Shown here in pieces: positions 20,937 through 33,145 of a DNA stretch of 64,000 nt. The stretch's first letter is position 1, and the number at the start of each line of letters is the position of its first letter. The DNA comes from Stenogyne calaminthoides (lineage: Eukaryota > Streptophyta > Magnoliopsida > Lamiales > Lamiaceae). The position numbers and the translations under genes are program-made. The notes under the pieces were generated by a model. The model was not told where the DNA came from. It made no database searches and was given only the letters and a program-made list of their open reading frames with translations. The stretch spans positions 24,598,804 through 24,662,803 of the forward strand of contig JBBCBC010000001.1 in assembly GCA_037126765.1 (NCBI GenBank), read 5' to 3'.

Positions 20937-23900
20937 TCAGTTTGCTTCTACTTCAACTTCATCAGCGGGCACCTCCAGGTCGAACATTCCGAAAAATCTC
21001 TTCTTCAGCTCATTTCTCTCCTTGATGATATCCGGACTGTTTCCTGTTAAACCCAATGACCCAAAGATACTGAGCAATTTCTTGAGTAATGGCCTTCTCA
21101 TTCACCAAGCCATTACCAAGTCTTGGAGGAGGATATGAATATGGACCGGGGGCTACTATCTGCACCTCTCCTTCATCCGCAAGGTTAATCCAGCTTTGGA
21201 GATATTTTGGATAGAAGGTTAGGAGATATTCAATGAATGCTTCATTCTGATCTGAGCTTTCCCCTCTCCACTCCCTGAGCACATCATAATAGAACCAGAA
21301 GGTTCTCTTGACCTCTTCCCACATATCGTTGAGTTTGATAGGCATCCATTTATCAACGTGGGGCCACTTCAGTGCTTTTGATGTCTCTCTCCTTTTGCTC
21401 GCAGTCTTCTTTCTTATCACAGGCACGCCTGAGACTAAAGCGGCAGCTTTCTTAGCTTGTTCTACCTGGAGTGTCTTCAGAGCATTCCTCGTGTTGAAGA
21501 CTTTCTTCTGAGGTTGAGACTCAGATTCTTCCGTTTCTTCATCACCCAGAATCAGCTTTCTCTGGATTGGCTTAGAAGCCTTCGCATGCTTGCTTTCTGG
21601 TTGAACAATGCCCAAGGCTTTCCTCTTCATAAGCAATTCAGCAGCAGCCTGGCTTGTTCCAACCTTAGTTCTAGCACTCAGTTTCTCTCTTGCAACATCA
21701 AGCATGGTTTGCTCGAAACTTCGAGTGTAGATAAACTTCTCCACTGGCGAACTTCATCTTGTCGATAGCCCGACTTCATTTAAGGCTTTGGATAGATTAT
21801 ACATTTCGGCATCTTTACGAGCCTTTTTTCTTCAAAATCTTGTGCCAATAATTTCTGAAGTCTTCACCTTCCTTTTCCCCTTCTTGGCACCGTAATTTGG
21901 AAGAAATCTGGAGAAATCTTTGTGTCCATGTGATATTGCTCTTTGCTCACACAAATGAACCTCTCTCGCTATCTCGATCTTGTTAAATCTTCCGGCCTCA
22001 CCGAGATGGTTCTTGGCCCGCGAAAAATTCTTGAGATAAATGGGCAAAGCGGCGGAGAGTGCTTCTTTAAACATCTCTGTCATCTTGGTCATGAGCATTG
22101 AGCTCATTTCCTCAACAATGATTTTATCATTACTTCATTCCTCTCTGCCAATTTCACCTCTAAATCACGATTGACTCACAGGTGCTTCATTTCATTTCAA
22201 AGATCGAGCTCGACCTTGACTCCCTCCAACTTTTCATTCAGCCTTTTCTTCCATGGAGGTCATCTGTGAGGTCGAGTGTTTTGGATTAGCACCAGCTCTG
22301 AAGAGTGACTAAGACTTTCCATCTACTGAGCTTGGTTGGCCAATGTTTCTTCCATCTGAGCAATCTTGATCATCATTGGCTCAACCTTGTCAAGTGAGGT
22401 CAATCTCAGGAACCTTCTGCACCTCCTGTGCTGATTGATCATCCTGAGCTTCAGCTTCATCCCGAGCTCCAGTCTCGGCCCGAGCCTCGATCATTTTATC
22501 GACAATTCAGAATTAAAGATAGAACTTTAAGTAACTTTGGCATAATTGTTAATAGTGCCAAAAGGTACCTGAAGAGTGCTAGCCGGTCACGAGGTTGACC
22601 GATTTCGAGTTGATCGGCCACGAAGTTTCCTTCTCCATCCCGAGGCCCGATCCTCGGCATCTCCTGTTGGTCCCCATCTCCGTCTTGAGATTTGTCTCCA
22701 TTCTTTAGGGGCACCAACTTCAGTCGCTTTCCTCTCAGCTATCTTCCTCTGAACCAGCTCATCAAAATCGGAGTTTTTCATCCTGAGCTTTGTCCTCCTG
22801 AATCCTGAGAAGTCGATCGGAAAAAAATTTTGTCTCCTCATTCCACCGATCTTCCTCTGAATCTTGCGGCAATATCAAGCATCTCGGGAAGAGTCGATTG
22901 TGGATGAACACGGTCGACCTTATCTCTGAAGAAGACATCTTGCGGTCGGGGTATGAAATGAGCTCGGGTAGCGATCAAGAATGAACCGTTCCCCTTGCTC
23001 CTCCACTTTCGCCTTCTTGACCGCCCTTCTTCCATCTCGGGCTCTCTGGTTCGGTTGAAGCATCGGTGAGGATCAAAAGTAGATCTTTCGAGAGCTCATC
23101 AAGAATAAAATTGCTCTCTGAGTCTCGGACGACAATCCCAATGTTGTCTTGATCGGTCCTCGGTTTGCATCCGAGTGGGTTACGGGGCTTTGGTGACCGT
23201 CCTCGAGATTGACTCGAGTTGGCTCTTTTATGCGAGCGGCACATCTTTGGTAGGAATCTACGAGGCTGAGTTCCTTTAAAAATTTCTGAGAAATTTTATC
23301 CGAAATTTTAGCGATGTCTCAAGCACCTCGAGAAGACACCTGCTCCTCGGTTTGTTCTTGTGCCTTAGAGATAACTGAGCCAAAACTTGTAGTGGCGGTT
23401 TCGAAAGCGATTTGGCTCTCGGGTTGAATCTCTTGAGAATCCTTTGCCATCTTCATCGGTGAGAACCACCAATCTTTCGCTTTGGGAGCGAGGGTTTCTG
23501 CATCTTCAACTTCTCACCCTCCTCCTTCTTTGCATCCAACAAAACCTTCCCCCTGGTTTGTTGGGTCTCTTTTTCAGCAGCTGCAACCGGTGATTCTGCT
23601 TTCTTTTCCTTCTTCCCTCTGATGGCCTGCTTCTTCACAGCAATGGGCTTGAAGAGCACCTTGGACTTAGGGAATGGGGTTGAATTGGCGAAGATATCCT
23701 CCTCCTCTCTGCACATCTCCAAAATATAAGCTATTTTGGTTGCATGGTGGATCTTGCCTTTAATCGAGATCGCCCCGTTAACTTTCTTTATGACCTTGGC
23801 TTGCTCCGTCACCGTCTGAATCAAGAATTTCAGCCAGTTGAAGTCACTGGTGGGAGAAGCCTCGATCGCTGCCATCAGTTTGAGCTTCGGGGTACTGATC

Positions 23901-24418
23901 TGCTCAAAACTCCCCACAAGACTCATGATGCTTTTGCTCACAATATCCATCAAAACTCGATATTGTGGCTTCAAATGCCTTTTATGCAGTGTAGCCTCAA
24001 ATTTCACACGAGATTCTCGAATCCTATCTAAATACTCCTGCTCTCTACCCAACATATACACAGAAGGATCCTCTCCTCTATCACATAGCTCAAAAACATC
24101 ATTTAAATTCTTTGGAATTATGTACAAATCCCTCTCAAAATCGATGTATTTGGACGAATGCTCTAGATGTGATACGTTAATCGAAGAATGCATACCATCC
24201 TCTTCATCTATCCTCAAGTTACAGATGAATTCGATTACCTCTTTTGCGTACTCTGTCCGTGCAGTAAAAACTGCGACTAGATGGGTGAGTTTAGCCAGTC
24301 GAATCATATGCAGAGCCTCCTCTTCTGGCTTTGAGTTGGTTGTGCTATCGAGTGAGACAACGAACTCGTACCAAGGCTTGTTGGTTTCAGCTAATCTCTC
24401 GAACAAGGTTGGGGCCAT
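20937..24418 (-). pseudogene. ORF-X of element B, extra frame after pol (broken)
   Basis: The ATG at 24416-24418 opens a 321-codon segment (to 23453) that starts MAPTLFERLAETNKPWYEF and is collinear with C's ORF-X. It includes SEVIEF/KEVIEF-type helices, LYIIPKNLNDVFELCDRGE, HKRHLKPQYRVLMDIVSKS and IKGKIHHATKIAYILEMCRE, and ends in a Lys-rich tract (KKEKKAESP...PKRK) that resembles a nuclear localisation signal. The middle (21760-23450) is shredded into short frames. The C-terminal block at 21010-21744 retains WPHVDKWMPIKLNDMWEE, TFWFYYDVLREWRGE and YPKYLQSWINLADEGE. The shared stop is at 20937-20939. Function is unknown; no membrane segment or signal peptide is visible. Confidence 0.7.
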
Positions 24419-25079
24419 TTTAGAGATTGATTGAAGAAAATGAAGCTTTTATGGTTTGTAGATTTCTGGGCAAAGGGAATTTTTAATTGCAGAGGATTTG
24501 GGAACGAAGGGTTTAATAAAATTTTGGCTTGAATGGCTTATTGGGGTTTAAATAGTTTCGAGATCGTGGGGAATTGCGTTGCTTAGGTGAACAGCAACGG
24601 TTGAGATTAATCTCCGATTAATCGGGTATACGAACAGACGATCTCCGAAAAGTAAGCCACCAAAATATCCTCATTGGTCATTAATGTAACAGAGCATTAA
24701 ATGATTGTTGACCTTTTTTTCGAATTTAAAACGATCCCTAAAAAAACTTCCTTAGGTGTTTTGTATTTATTGCAAATGATTCTTGAGCTTCACTTAAGCA
24801 ATAAATGAGTCGCATGAGTCATTACTTCTTCAGACTAATTTATCTCTATCAGTCTTACTTTGAGTCTTGACCTTGATAAAATGTCGATTATAATCTTGAA
24901 AGTACTTAATGGGTTCGATATAACACCGAAATCTTGACCTTGATGAAATCTGAGTTTCACGAGACTCGATTCGATATTTCCATTTTATCCTGAACTTCTC
25001 GGTGAGTATTGCGAGAAAACTTCATGCATCCGAAAACCTTCAAATTTTTCGATTTTACTCTATACACCGGATCTAACAT
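24419..25079. other. Spacer between pol and ORF-X in element B
   Basis: No coding signal. It is collinear with 41352-41984 in element C. It may hold a promoter or processing site for ORF-X, but none is identifiable. Confidence 0.5.
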
Positions 25080-26561
25080 CCCTAATTCAATTGAAAGTTC
25101 ACGAAATCTTGATTCACCAAAGGTTTAGTCAAGATATCGACTCTTTTGCTTATCGATATGAGTTTTCTCCATCCTTATGTCCTTTTTCTCGACATGATCT
25201 CTCGATGAAGTGATGTCGATATCCACATGCTTGCATCTGGTGTGCAATCTGGGATTTTGTGAAATAGCAATGGCACTATTATTGTCACAAAATATTGGTA
25301 CTTCATTGGCTACAACTTTATAATCCCTTAATTGTTGTATGCGAGCGAAAGAATCTGAACCTGCAATGACTTCCTGCAAATATGTATTCAAACCGATATC
25401 TTGGTTACTCTTGAGGTCCATTTTAAAAAACCAATATCGACTTACTTCCTAGAAATTGACAAGTTCTGTAGTGGACTTCATCGGTTCTGCAACCTCCATA
25501 ATCGACATCCCGAGTAACCGGTTAATTCAAGGTTATCATCGGTTGGATACCATAATCCTCTATTCATTTGTGCCTTTTAAGATACTTGAAGATCTTTTTG
25601 GCGACCTCCATGTGACTAGCCTTAGGATTAGCTTGGTATCTTGCACATATCCCAACAAAGAAATGTTATATCGGCCTACTTGTCGTGAGATAGAGCAATG
25701 ATCCAATGATTCCTCTATAATCGATATGACTCACTAATTTGCCTTGAAATCGGGATCCATCTTGTAGTTAGTATTCATTGGAATCCTAACGCATTGCAAT
25801 CTGTACACCATATTTGGCAATCGGATCTACGGTGTACTTTGCACGGTTGATGAATATTCCTTCCTTTGATTGTTTCACTTGAAGACCTAGAAAGAAATTC
25901 ATCTCTCCCATCATTGACATCTCAAACTTGCCTTTCATCGATGTTGAAAACTTTTCACCAAATTGATGGTTTGGAGATCCAAAATGATGTCATCAACATA
26001 TATCCGAACTAGTAAGATATCTTCCCCATCTTCTATCCCGAGCGAGTTCTATCAACAGTTCCTTTGACAAAACCATGGTCGATGAAAATCGAGAAAGAGT
26101 GTCATACCATGCTCTTGGGTGCTTGCTTGAGACCATACAAAGCTTTTTCGAGCACTCAGAAACTTGGTCATTCTGTTTGAAACCGGGAGGTTGTTCCACA
26201 TAAACCTCTTCTTTAAGCACACCGCTCGAAATGCACTTTTCACATCCATTTGATAGACTGTGAACTTCATGTGGGCAGCATATGCAAGAAACAATCTGAT
26301 GGCTTCTAGTCTTGCAACAGGTGCAAAGGTTTCATCATAATCCAAGCCTTCTTCTTGGGAATAACCTTGTGCAACTAGCCTTGCCTTGTTTCTTACAATG
26401 TTGTTGTTTTCATCTCTTTTATTCTTAAAAACCCACTTGGTTCCAATGACATTGTGCCTTTCTGGTCTATCTACTAGCTCCCATACTTCATTCCTTGAGA
26501 ATTGATTCATTTCATCTTGCATAGCGAAGAATCCAATGAGAATCTTGTAGAGCTTCACCAA
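25080..26561 (-). pseudogene. Element B reverse transcriptase and RNase H, broken
   Basis: The start shows NEVWELVDRPERHNVIGTKW and ARLVAQGYSQEEGLDYDETF at 26330-26510. A frame change follows, then KEEVYVEQPPGFKQND near 26200. A YVDD-type catalytic box can be read near 25985-26005. RNase H is recognisable at 25125-25421 with FCDNNSAIAISQNPRLHTRC and KHVDI. Comparison with C shows many of the breaks coincide with CAG/CTG-to-CGA/TCG changes. Confidence 0.85.
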
Positions 26562-26579
26562 TCTCGATGAGGTTCTTTC

Positions 26580-28065
26580 TCCGATAGGAAGCGGCGAAAT
26601 AGTGCACTCTCACCATGGAACCTTCTTGTTTTAACACCTTCGGTTAGATCACCCACAATCGACTTGTAGGATGACTATCTAACCATTTTCTTCTTGATGT
26701 TCCCCCCTCAAGAGTATCCTCAACATTCAAATGTTAGGTTCGGTTAATTCGATAAACTTCGGGGAACATCGAGAAAAAAAGAAAGGAATCATCTTCCTCG
26801 GGGAATTCTATTTGAGAACATTGTCAAAGACATTTGTTCCCCTTTGGTTGATAGATTCAAATTTGCCTCATTTGTGACCACATCTTCATTGGCATTACAT
26901 ACACGAGTCCGAATCGGTGTCTGCTCGGTTGGTCACCTTTGGTGTGTTGGTTTTCTGAGTCTCACCATCACCCGAGTTCCATCCCGAACTTCTTTATCCG
27001 AGTCTGAGGCACTCCATTCATAGATAGTGGACCGACTTCTTCTTTTCGAGTTCGAGAGGATGATTTATCATTCTTTTTTTTTGCTTAATCTGGTGATTCT
27101 CTTGGTCATTTCTTCAAGCATCATGTTCATGTTTCTTCCGAACACAAGTAGATTCATCAAAAACAACATGAGGTGTTTCCTCCACAATAAGAGTCCTACA
27201 GGTTGTAAACTCGAAAGCTTTCTTGACTTGAGAATATCCTAAGAATATTCCTTCATCGACTTTACTATCAAATGTTTTCAACCGATCTTTACCATTATTG
27301 TGTATGAAACACTTGCAACCAAACACACGAAAAGAAAGAAAACAAGAGGCTTCCTTTCATTCCAAAGCTCACGGGTGTTTTTTGCTTTGACTCTTGGTCA
27401 ACATGGATCTATTTTGTGAATAACATGCAAAGGTGTTGATGACTTTCAAATTTCAAAATCTTTTAGGAATATCGACTTGATTATCATTGTCCTTGCGTTT
27501 TCTTTTCGAGTCATGTTCCTTCTTTCAAAGAACACCATTTTGTTGAGGGTCCTTGCGGTGATGTTTCATGTGAAATTCCATTTCTTTGCCAATAATCGAT
27601 ATAATATGATTTATAAATTGATTCCTTTATCGATCGATTTTGACCACACTCGATTTTTTCTCAATCTTGAGCCTTTTCAAGAAACTCCGGCAACTTTATC
27701 TCGAGTCTCTTTCTTCTTGAGTAAGAATATGACCCAAGTATATCTTGAGTAGTCATCAACTACTACCAATGTGTATTTCTGCCATTAGTGCTTCTTTGGT
27801 GTTATAGGACCAAAAAGATCCATATCACGATGGCGAAGTATTCATCGGTAGAGACATCTACTTTGCTTTTAAATGATGCTCTTATTTGTTTTCCTTTAAA
27901 TACGCATCACAAATATGTTCCTTCTTGAACACTTCATTAGGCAACCCTCTCACAAGAGCTAATCTTGCAAGCTTGTTCGGGGTTTTTGAAATTTAGGTGA
28001 TTCATTCTTTTTATGCCATAACCAAGCTGGTATCTGTGGAACTTTTAGCAACTAAACATGTATCT
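26580..28065 (-). pseudogene. Element B integrase, heavily broken
   Basis: Only islands remain readable. FGCKCFIHN and LKTFDSKVDEGIFLGYS at 27114-27326 are typical of the Copia integrase C-terminal region, followed by VEETPHVVFDESTCV. The zinc-binding and catalytic segments (about 27500-28060) are recognisable only by DNA similarity to C. Confidence 0.7.
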
Positions 28066-28436
28066 TTAGGAGTTGAACTCCAATCGACAAGATACACATT
28101 CCCTTTTTCTTGTACCAAGTCGATAATACTTTCGTGATGTATCATCTTTCACAAAACATAAGTTCTTAGAGAACTCAACATTAAAACCCTTATCACGAAA
28201 TTGGCTAATTGAAAGCAAGTTATGCTTCAATCCGGATACATATGAAACACCATGGATATGAATCGAGTCGATTTCCAAAGTTCCATATCCTTGATCATCC
28301 TTGGAGTTATCTCCAAAAGTGATCGTAGGCCTCTTTGTTCAACATAGTCCTTTGAGTATCTTCTTGAATCTGTCATATGTCTTGAACATCCTTTGTCAAG
28401 ATACCATACATCAGGGGCATTTTCATCTCTGCTCAT
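28066..28436 (-). pseudogene. Element B protease and start of GAG-pre-integrase region
   Basis: VWYLDKGCSRHMTD at about 28390-28420 corresponds to VWYLDSGCSRHMTG in C. The catalytic D-S-G reads D-K-G here, which would inactivate the aspartic protease if real. HGVSYVSGLKHNLLSISQFRD at 28190-28260 matches the conserved region before the integrase zinc module. Confidence 0.75.
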
Positions 28437-29600
28437 CAGTGCTATGTGATCTTTAATCAGCTTAGTGCCCTTGTTTTCCTCCTGAAAAACAGATCAATTT
28501 TTAGGTACCCAATTTGTGTAGGGTCCTACAAGGTTAGATGTACCTTTTCGAATCCAAATCTTTCGACAACTCTAATCACTTTAGAGTGGCTAATTTGTCT
28601 TCCATAAACATCAACATACACATTAACTACTCACCGGGTGCCTTAGCGGTCTTACGTGTATGTGTGCTAGCTTTAGCATGAACATGGGCTTTTGAATTCT
28701 TCTTTGGTTCAGGCCTTTTGTTCAGATGCTTAGGCTTTTGTGCAGCCGGTCTAAATCTTTGATGACTCGGGTTTAGGTAACCTTTACCCTTAGGCAAGTG
28801 GGGTTCGGGTTGCTGTCTTTTTGAAATCTGGGTCTTTTCGAGATCTTGAGGACTCGGTCTCTTCGATTGAGAATGTCTCTGAAAGTGTTTCTCATCTCGA
28901 GATTCCTCTGATGGTTCGATGTGGAGCCTTTCGGGTTTGCATTCTTAGCTTTGAGGCTTTGAAGTACTTGCTGAAATTTTCCAACTGAGTGCTCAGGTTT
29001 TCTAGCCTTCACCTGAGGTTTGGGCTTTCCAACCTGATCATTCAGTTTTACTGAGACCATAGGTCCTTTTCCCTTGTCTACAACCTTGGACATTACTTCA
29101 GTTTGAAGTGTGGGTGCCATTGGTTTTACAAAGATTGTCTTCTTGCTACTTGATCGGCATTCGGATGACCTTGTGAGGTTCCCCACGGAATGTATCCCAA
29201 TCCAGATTTTATAGTGACGGATCTCTGGTAACTCAATTTCATCTATTACATTAGATGCATTATTCAATAGAGTTAACTTCTTACATGCACTATCCTCCAC
29301 GATTCTGTAGAGTTTCATGCTTCTCGGAGAGGTCATTGAACTTAGTCTGATTAAATTTGAATCTCTTGATTGGATTTCTCTAGCTTTTCGATTAGGGTCA
29401 TTATCGAACTTCTCTTTCTCGAGAGTTGTACTTTGAACATCCGATTCATCGAAGAGCTCCCATTAATTGAGAAGTGATTTCGATTATTGCTAGAGTCTTT
29501 CCATTTTAGATTTTTTCGACTTTTCGATTCCTTTATTCGCTCTTGAGTTCTATTTAGCGATTTCTTGTAAAATAGCATAGTCCTTCATCAGTTCTCAAAA
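28437..29600 (-). pseudogene. Element B gag-protease linker region
   Basis: A Lys/Ser-rich segment (28773-29336) starts near EDSACKKLTLLNNASNVIDE and contains KPMAPTLQTEVMSKVVDKGK. It is collinear with the degenerate 45331-46620 region of C. Disordered basic linkers between the zinc knuckle and the protease are common in this lineage. No domain is recognised. Confidence 0.55.
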
Positions 29601-29614
29601 AAGAATCCATCGAG

Positions 29615-30909
29615 TCAAAATAGTTGTTTTTCGGTGGAACTTGAAAACTCTTGTGCTAGTGTAGGAGCAACAACAAGAGAAAAAGAAGAGTTTACCTCCT
29701 CAATGGCCATCGGACAAATGTCATCACTTTCCTTTATGCGAGAATATCTCATCTGAAGAGCTAGATCCTCCTCGAGTGTTCTTCTTCGCAACCATGGCCT
29801 TTTTGCTAGAGAACTTCTTGTCTCTTTTAGCTTGCCTTTCTCTTCTCTCCTTAGCACTCAAATCTGGACAATCATCTTTGGAAGTGACCTTTCTTTTGGC
29901 ATTATAGCATCTGTTGGTATCATCATCCTGATCACTTTCTTCTTTGGATTTGGAGTCCATCTTTCTGGATGAAGATCCTTCAGCTTTTAGGTCCTTCTTC
30001 TTCTCGGTTGATCCGTCCTCGGGTTTCTTCTTCGTACTGGGTTCTGTAATAGCTTTTGTATTTTCCAAATCTACTATTAAGTCTTTCAAACCTCCTTGCC
30101 ATCGGTCTTTAGCTTTTCCTCAAGCTCATCCTAATTTTTTGGCATGGGGTTCTCGGACTCTCTAGTTTTTTATTGGTTTTATCTTTGGCTTTTAAAGCCA
30201 CATTCTTACTAGATGATGAATCATCTTTCTTTGTCGACCTTTTTTTTGGATTTCTTATCAATTACAAATTCATAGGCCTTCAAATTTCGAGAGAAGACTT
30301 GTTGGTATGGAATTGAATTAATGTTCTTGGTATTTTCAATCACCATTTGCATGAATATCCCATTTCTTAGAAAGACCTCTAAGAATTTTCAATGTAACTT
30401 CTCTTTGTGGATATTTCTTTCCAAGTGCATTTAGATCATTCATGATGCTAGTGAATCGACTTCCAATTTGTCTATTGATTCACCATCATCCATTTCAAAA
30501 CTATCAAACTTTCCAATTGCCAACGAAAGTTTGTTTTCTTTTTATATGATCATGCCTTGGCACATTCATTAGTGTATCCCAAATCTCTTTAGCGAAGATT
30601 TACGGTGAGAGATCATTCCCATCACACCATCATCAATTGTCTTTGTATAGTGTGTCTTTTTGCAATGTAGTCTAGATTGACTAACTTTCTCTCCTCGAGA
30701 GTCGGTTGGTCATCGAGACTTAGAAATTCTCTGCTCTAGGATCAATTCTCTCATCTTCTTTCCTCCGGATTCACCACGATAAATTGTAATGGTCCTTGAG
30801 AGACCACTCTCCACATACACTCATGTTTGGAATACAGGTGAGCCTGCATTCTCAGTCTCCATAAATCATAGTTCTCCACTGAGAACATGGAAAGTTTTTT
30901 AGAAGACAT
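29615..30909 (-). pseudogene. Element B gag, broken
   Basis: The start ATG at 30907-30909 (MSSKKL) matches C's gag. The C-terminal third at 29724-30089 retains the Lys/Asp-rich linker and a damaged CCHC knuckle (CYNAKRKV...DC, against CYNCQKKGHFQYDC in C). The N-terminal UBN2-type capsid region is split into short frames. Gag would form the cytoplasmic particle and bind element RNA. Confidence 0.75.
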
Positions 30910-31023
30910 TTTTATCTTGAGCTTTTAAAAAAAAACAGCAAATAAGATCAGTTCAGATAGACCACAAGTATTTTTAGCAAATAAAACTTTGGTCAACAAA
31001 GCGGTGGTCAAGTTGAACCACTT

Positions 31024-31035
31024 TGCTCGATACCA
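31024..31035 (-). other. Primer-binding site of element B (altered)
   Basis: The minus strand reads TGGTATCGAGC two bases after the 5' LTR. The intact site in C is TGGTATCAGAGC, so this is another CAG-to-CG change. Confidence 0.75.
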
Positions 31036-31037
31036 CT

Positions 31038-33140
31038 TGTTGGTCCCGCAAGCGAGTCTTACACGTGTATGGGGGAATACACGTGTTCGGTGTTTTTAAA
31101 ACTTTTTCTTCTTCTTGAGGTCGGCTTGGGTGAGATAATCCGAAGATTAGGTTACGAGAAGCCAGATCGCTCTCGAGTCAAAGTCTCTTGAGGCAGTGAT
31201 CTGAAATTTTTTCGGATACCTCGAGATAATCCCAACCCAGTCCCGAGTATCGAGAGATCTGAGTTGCTTGGATCGATATAACTAACTTCTTGAACCCTCG
31301 GAAAAGTAAGTTCGGTTTGGTAACTATCTGTTCTAGCTACTTAGATGTCTTGAAATGGTTGGCCCTTAGTTTATACTCGTTTTAAGCTTTGCTGAAAACC
31401 TTCCTGAATGGAATAGTGATTAAGCTGTGATTCAGTTATGCAACTTCAGTGGATTGATTCCAACCGAATATCGATGAAAAATATGCTTTCAAATTCGAGT
31501 CAATGCAACATTTAAGCCGAGGATAAAAGCAATAAACAACACAACAATTTATAGTGGTTCAGAGACTCAAGCTCCTACGTCCACTCTCTCTGATCCTCAG
31601 AGAAATTTTCTAATCACTTCTGAGCTTTCTGACTACCTCGCGTAGTTTACTTACTCAACTTCGTACTGAGCTTTACGACTACTCCACGTGGTTTACTTAC
31701 TCAACCCGACCTTGAGTTTTTTTCGACTACCTCCGTAGTTTACTAACTCAAACACAAACAAGCTTTTGGGACTACCTCAGAGCTTACTAACTTCTCCTCT
31801 AGAGTTTTCTGACTACTCCACGTAGTTTACTAACTCTTTACAACTCTTCTCACCAACAAACACACTCCAACTACCTTCTCAAGGGTTTGGAGTTTCTCGG
31901 TTGGTTTCCAACTAGGATGAGATATCCTTTACAATAAAGCACAATGCAAAGGGTTAGGATATCTCGACTAAGCTTTGGATAAATCTTATCAAGCTAGGCT
32001 TAGTTTAGTGAGCTCTCTTCAATATAGAAGCACTTGGGAAATTCTAAGTTTTTCGAGTGCTTTAACTTTTGCGATAATAAGTTTGAGCTCTTGAGTTGCA
32101 TATAAATTTCCCGTAACCTTACAATGTAGAGGGTCACCAGTATTTATAGGCATACACCAAGGTCACTCTTGAAAACTATCCGTTGGAGAAATAGCTTCGT
32201 GAGTTTCCTCTTATGGTGTGTGAGGAACGGCTATATTTAGGGTTTGAAACTCCCTAACACGTTTTAGGCAATAGCCTTTCATGTAGCCGGTCTTCACTTT
32301 TTGTAGTCTGGAACTTTTGTACATCTGACATCTTTTTTTCGACACATCCTTTGTCGATGTCGATATAGTGCGATGTTGTCTTCCTCTTTTTGACTTTTGT
32401 CTCCGATTAAAAAGTAGACACCTTCAACGGCTCTTTTGGTTACAAACTTTGAGTTTGATATAACCTTAACAACACTTGACTTAGTTCCTTTTATGCGCAT
32501 TTGAATGTCTTGGCAAATATCTATTTTCTAAGGAATCGCGATCTTCTCCGATGTTGCATCCTTGAGATAGATATATTCGATTGCCTCGGAACATTCGGGG
32601 TTTATCTTGAGCATTGATTACATTCTTGAGTCTTGATAATTCTTTGTGCCTTGATATTCTTGATCTTGATCTTGATCTTGATCTTGCGTCTTGAGTCTTG
32701 AGTCTTGAGGTCTTACGAGTCTTGACATCTTCCCGAGTCTTGAGTCTTACGAGTCTTCTGAGATATCTTGGTGATATCTTTGAGTCTTCATCTTTGAGTC
32801 TTGATTCCTCGATTATCATCTTGAGTCTTGATATCTCGATTTCTGCTTGAGTCTTGAATACTTCGATTTCTCATTTGAGTCTTGATTCTCGATTTCCCTC
32901 TTGAGTCTTGAAACTTAAGTTTCATCTTTGAAACTTCGGTTTCTTCGGCTATCTTGAGTTCTTGAGTTTTTCGAACCTATCTGATCTATATCTGTGACTA
33001 TACATTTTGCAGATAACATCCTGAATACTCTAAAACTGAATCCTGACTCAACTATCAAGATCATTCTGAACATGTCATACTCAGGGGTTTTGGGATCTTA
33101 ATCAAAATCATATATCTTTTATTAAATTCATCTCCCAACA
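31038..33140 (-). repeat. 5' LTR of element B
   Basis: This is the 2,103-bp right LTR. A TATA box on minus is at 32141-32148. It differs from the left LTR mainly by clustered CTGAG-to-CGAG and TCAG-to-TCGG/TCGA changes in its first 300 and last 800 bases. Confidence 0.95.
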
Positions 33141-33145
33141 TTAAT

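Larger units (their letters stand above)
18360..33140 (-). mobile_element. Element B: Sirevirus-like Copia retrotransposon with an extra ORF, 14.8 kb
   Basis: Two ~2.1-kb LTRs (TGTTGGTCCCG...CATCTCCCAACA) and a perfect duplication TTAAT at 18355-18359 and 33141-33145 define it. On the minus strand the order is 5' LTR, primer site, gag, protease, integrase, RT, RNase H, ORF-X, polypurine tract, 3' LTR. A long gag with a CCHC knuckle, a large size and an additional frame after pol are features of Sireviruses. It is the same family as element C, 2.4 kb away in the same orientation. Coding frames are far more scrambled than in C, largely at CAG/CTG sites. Confidence 0.95.

Noticed and set aside
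21832..23244. Separate small genes between the two ends of ORF-X in element B
   Set aside because: They align with the middle of C's ORF-X and are fragments of one broken frame.
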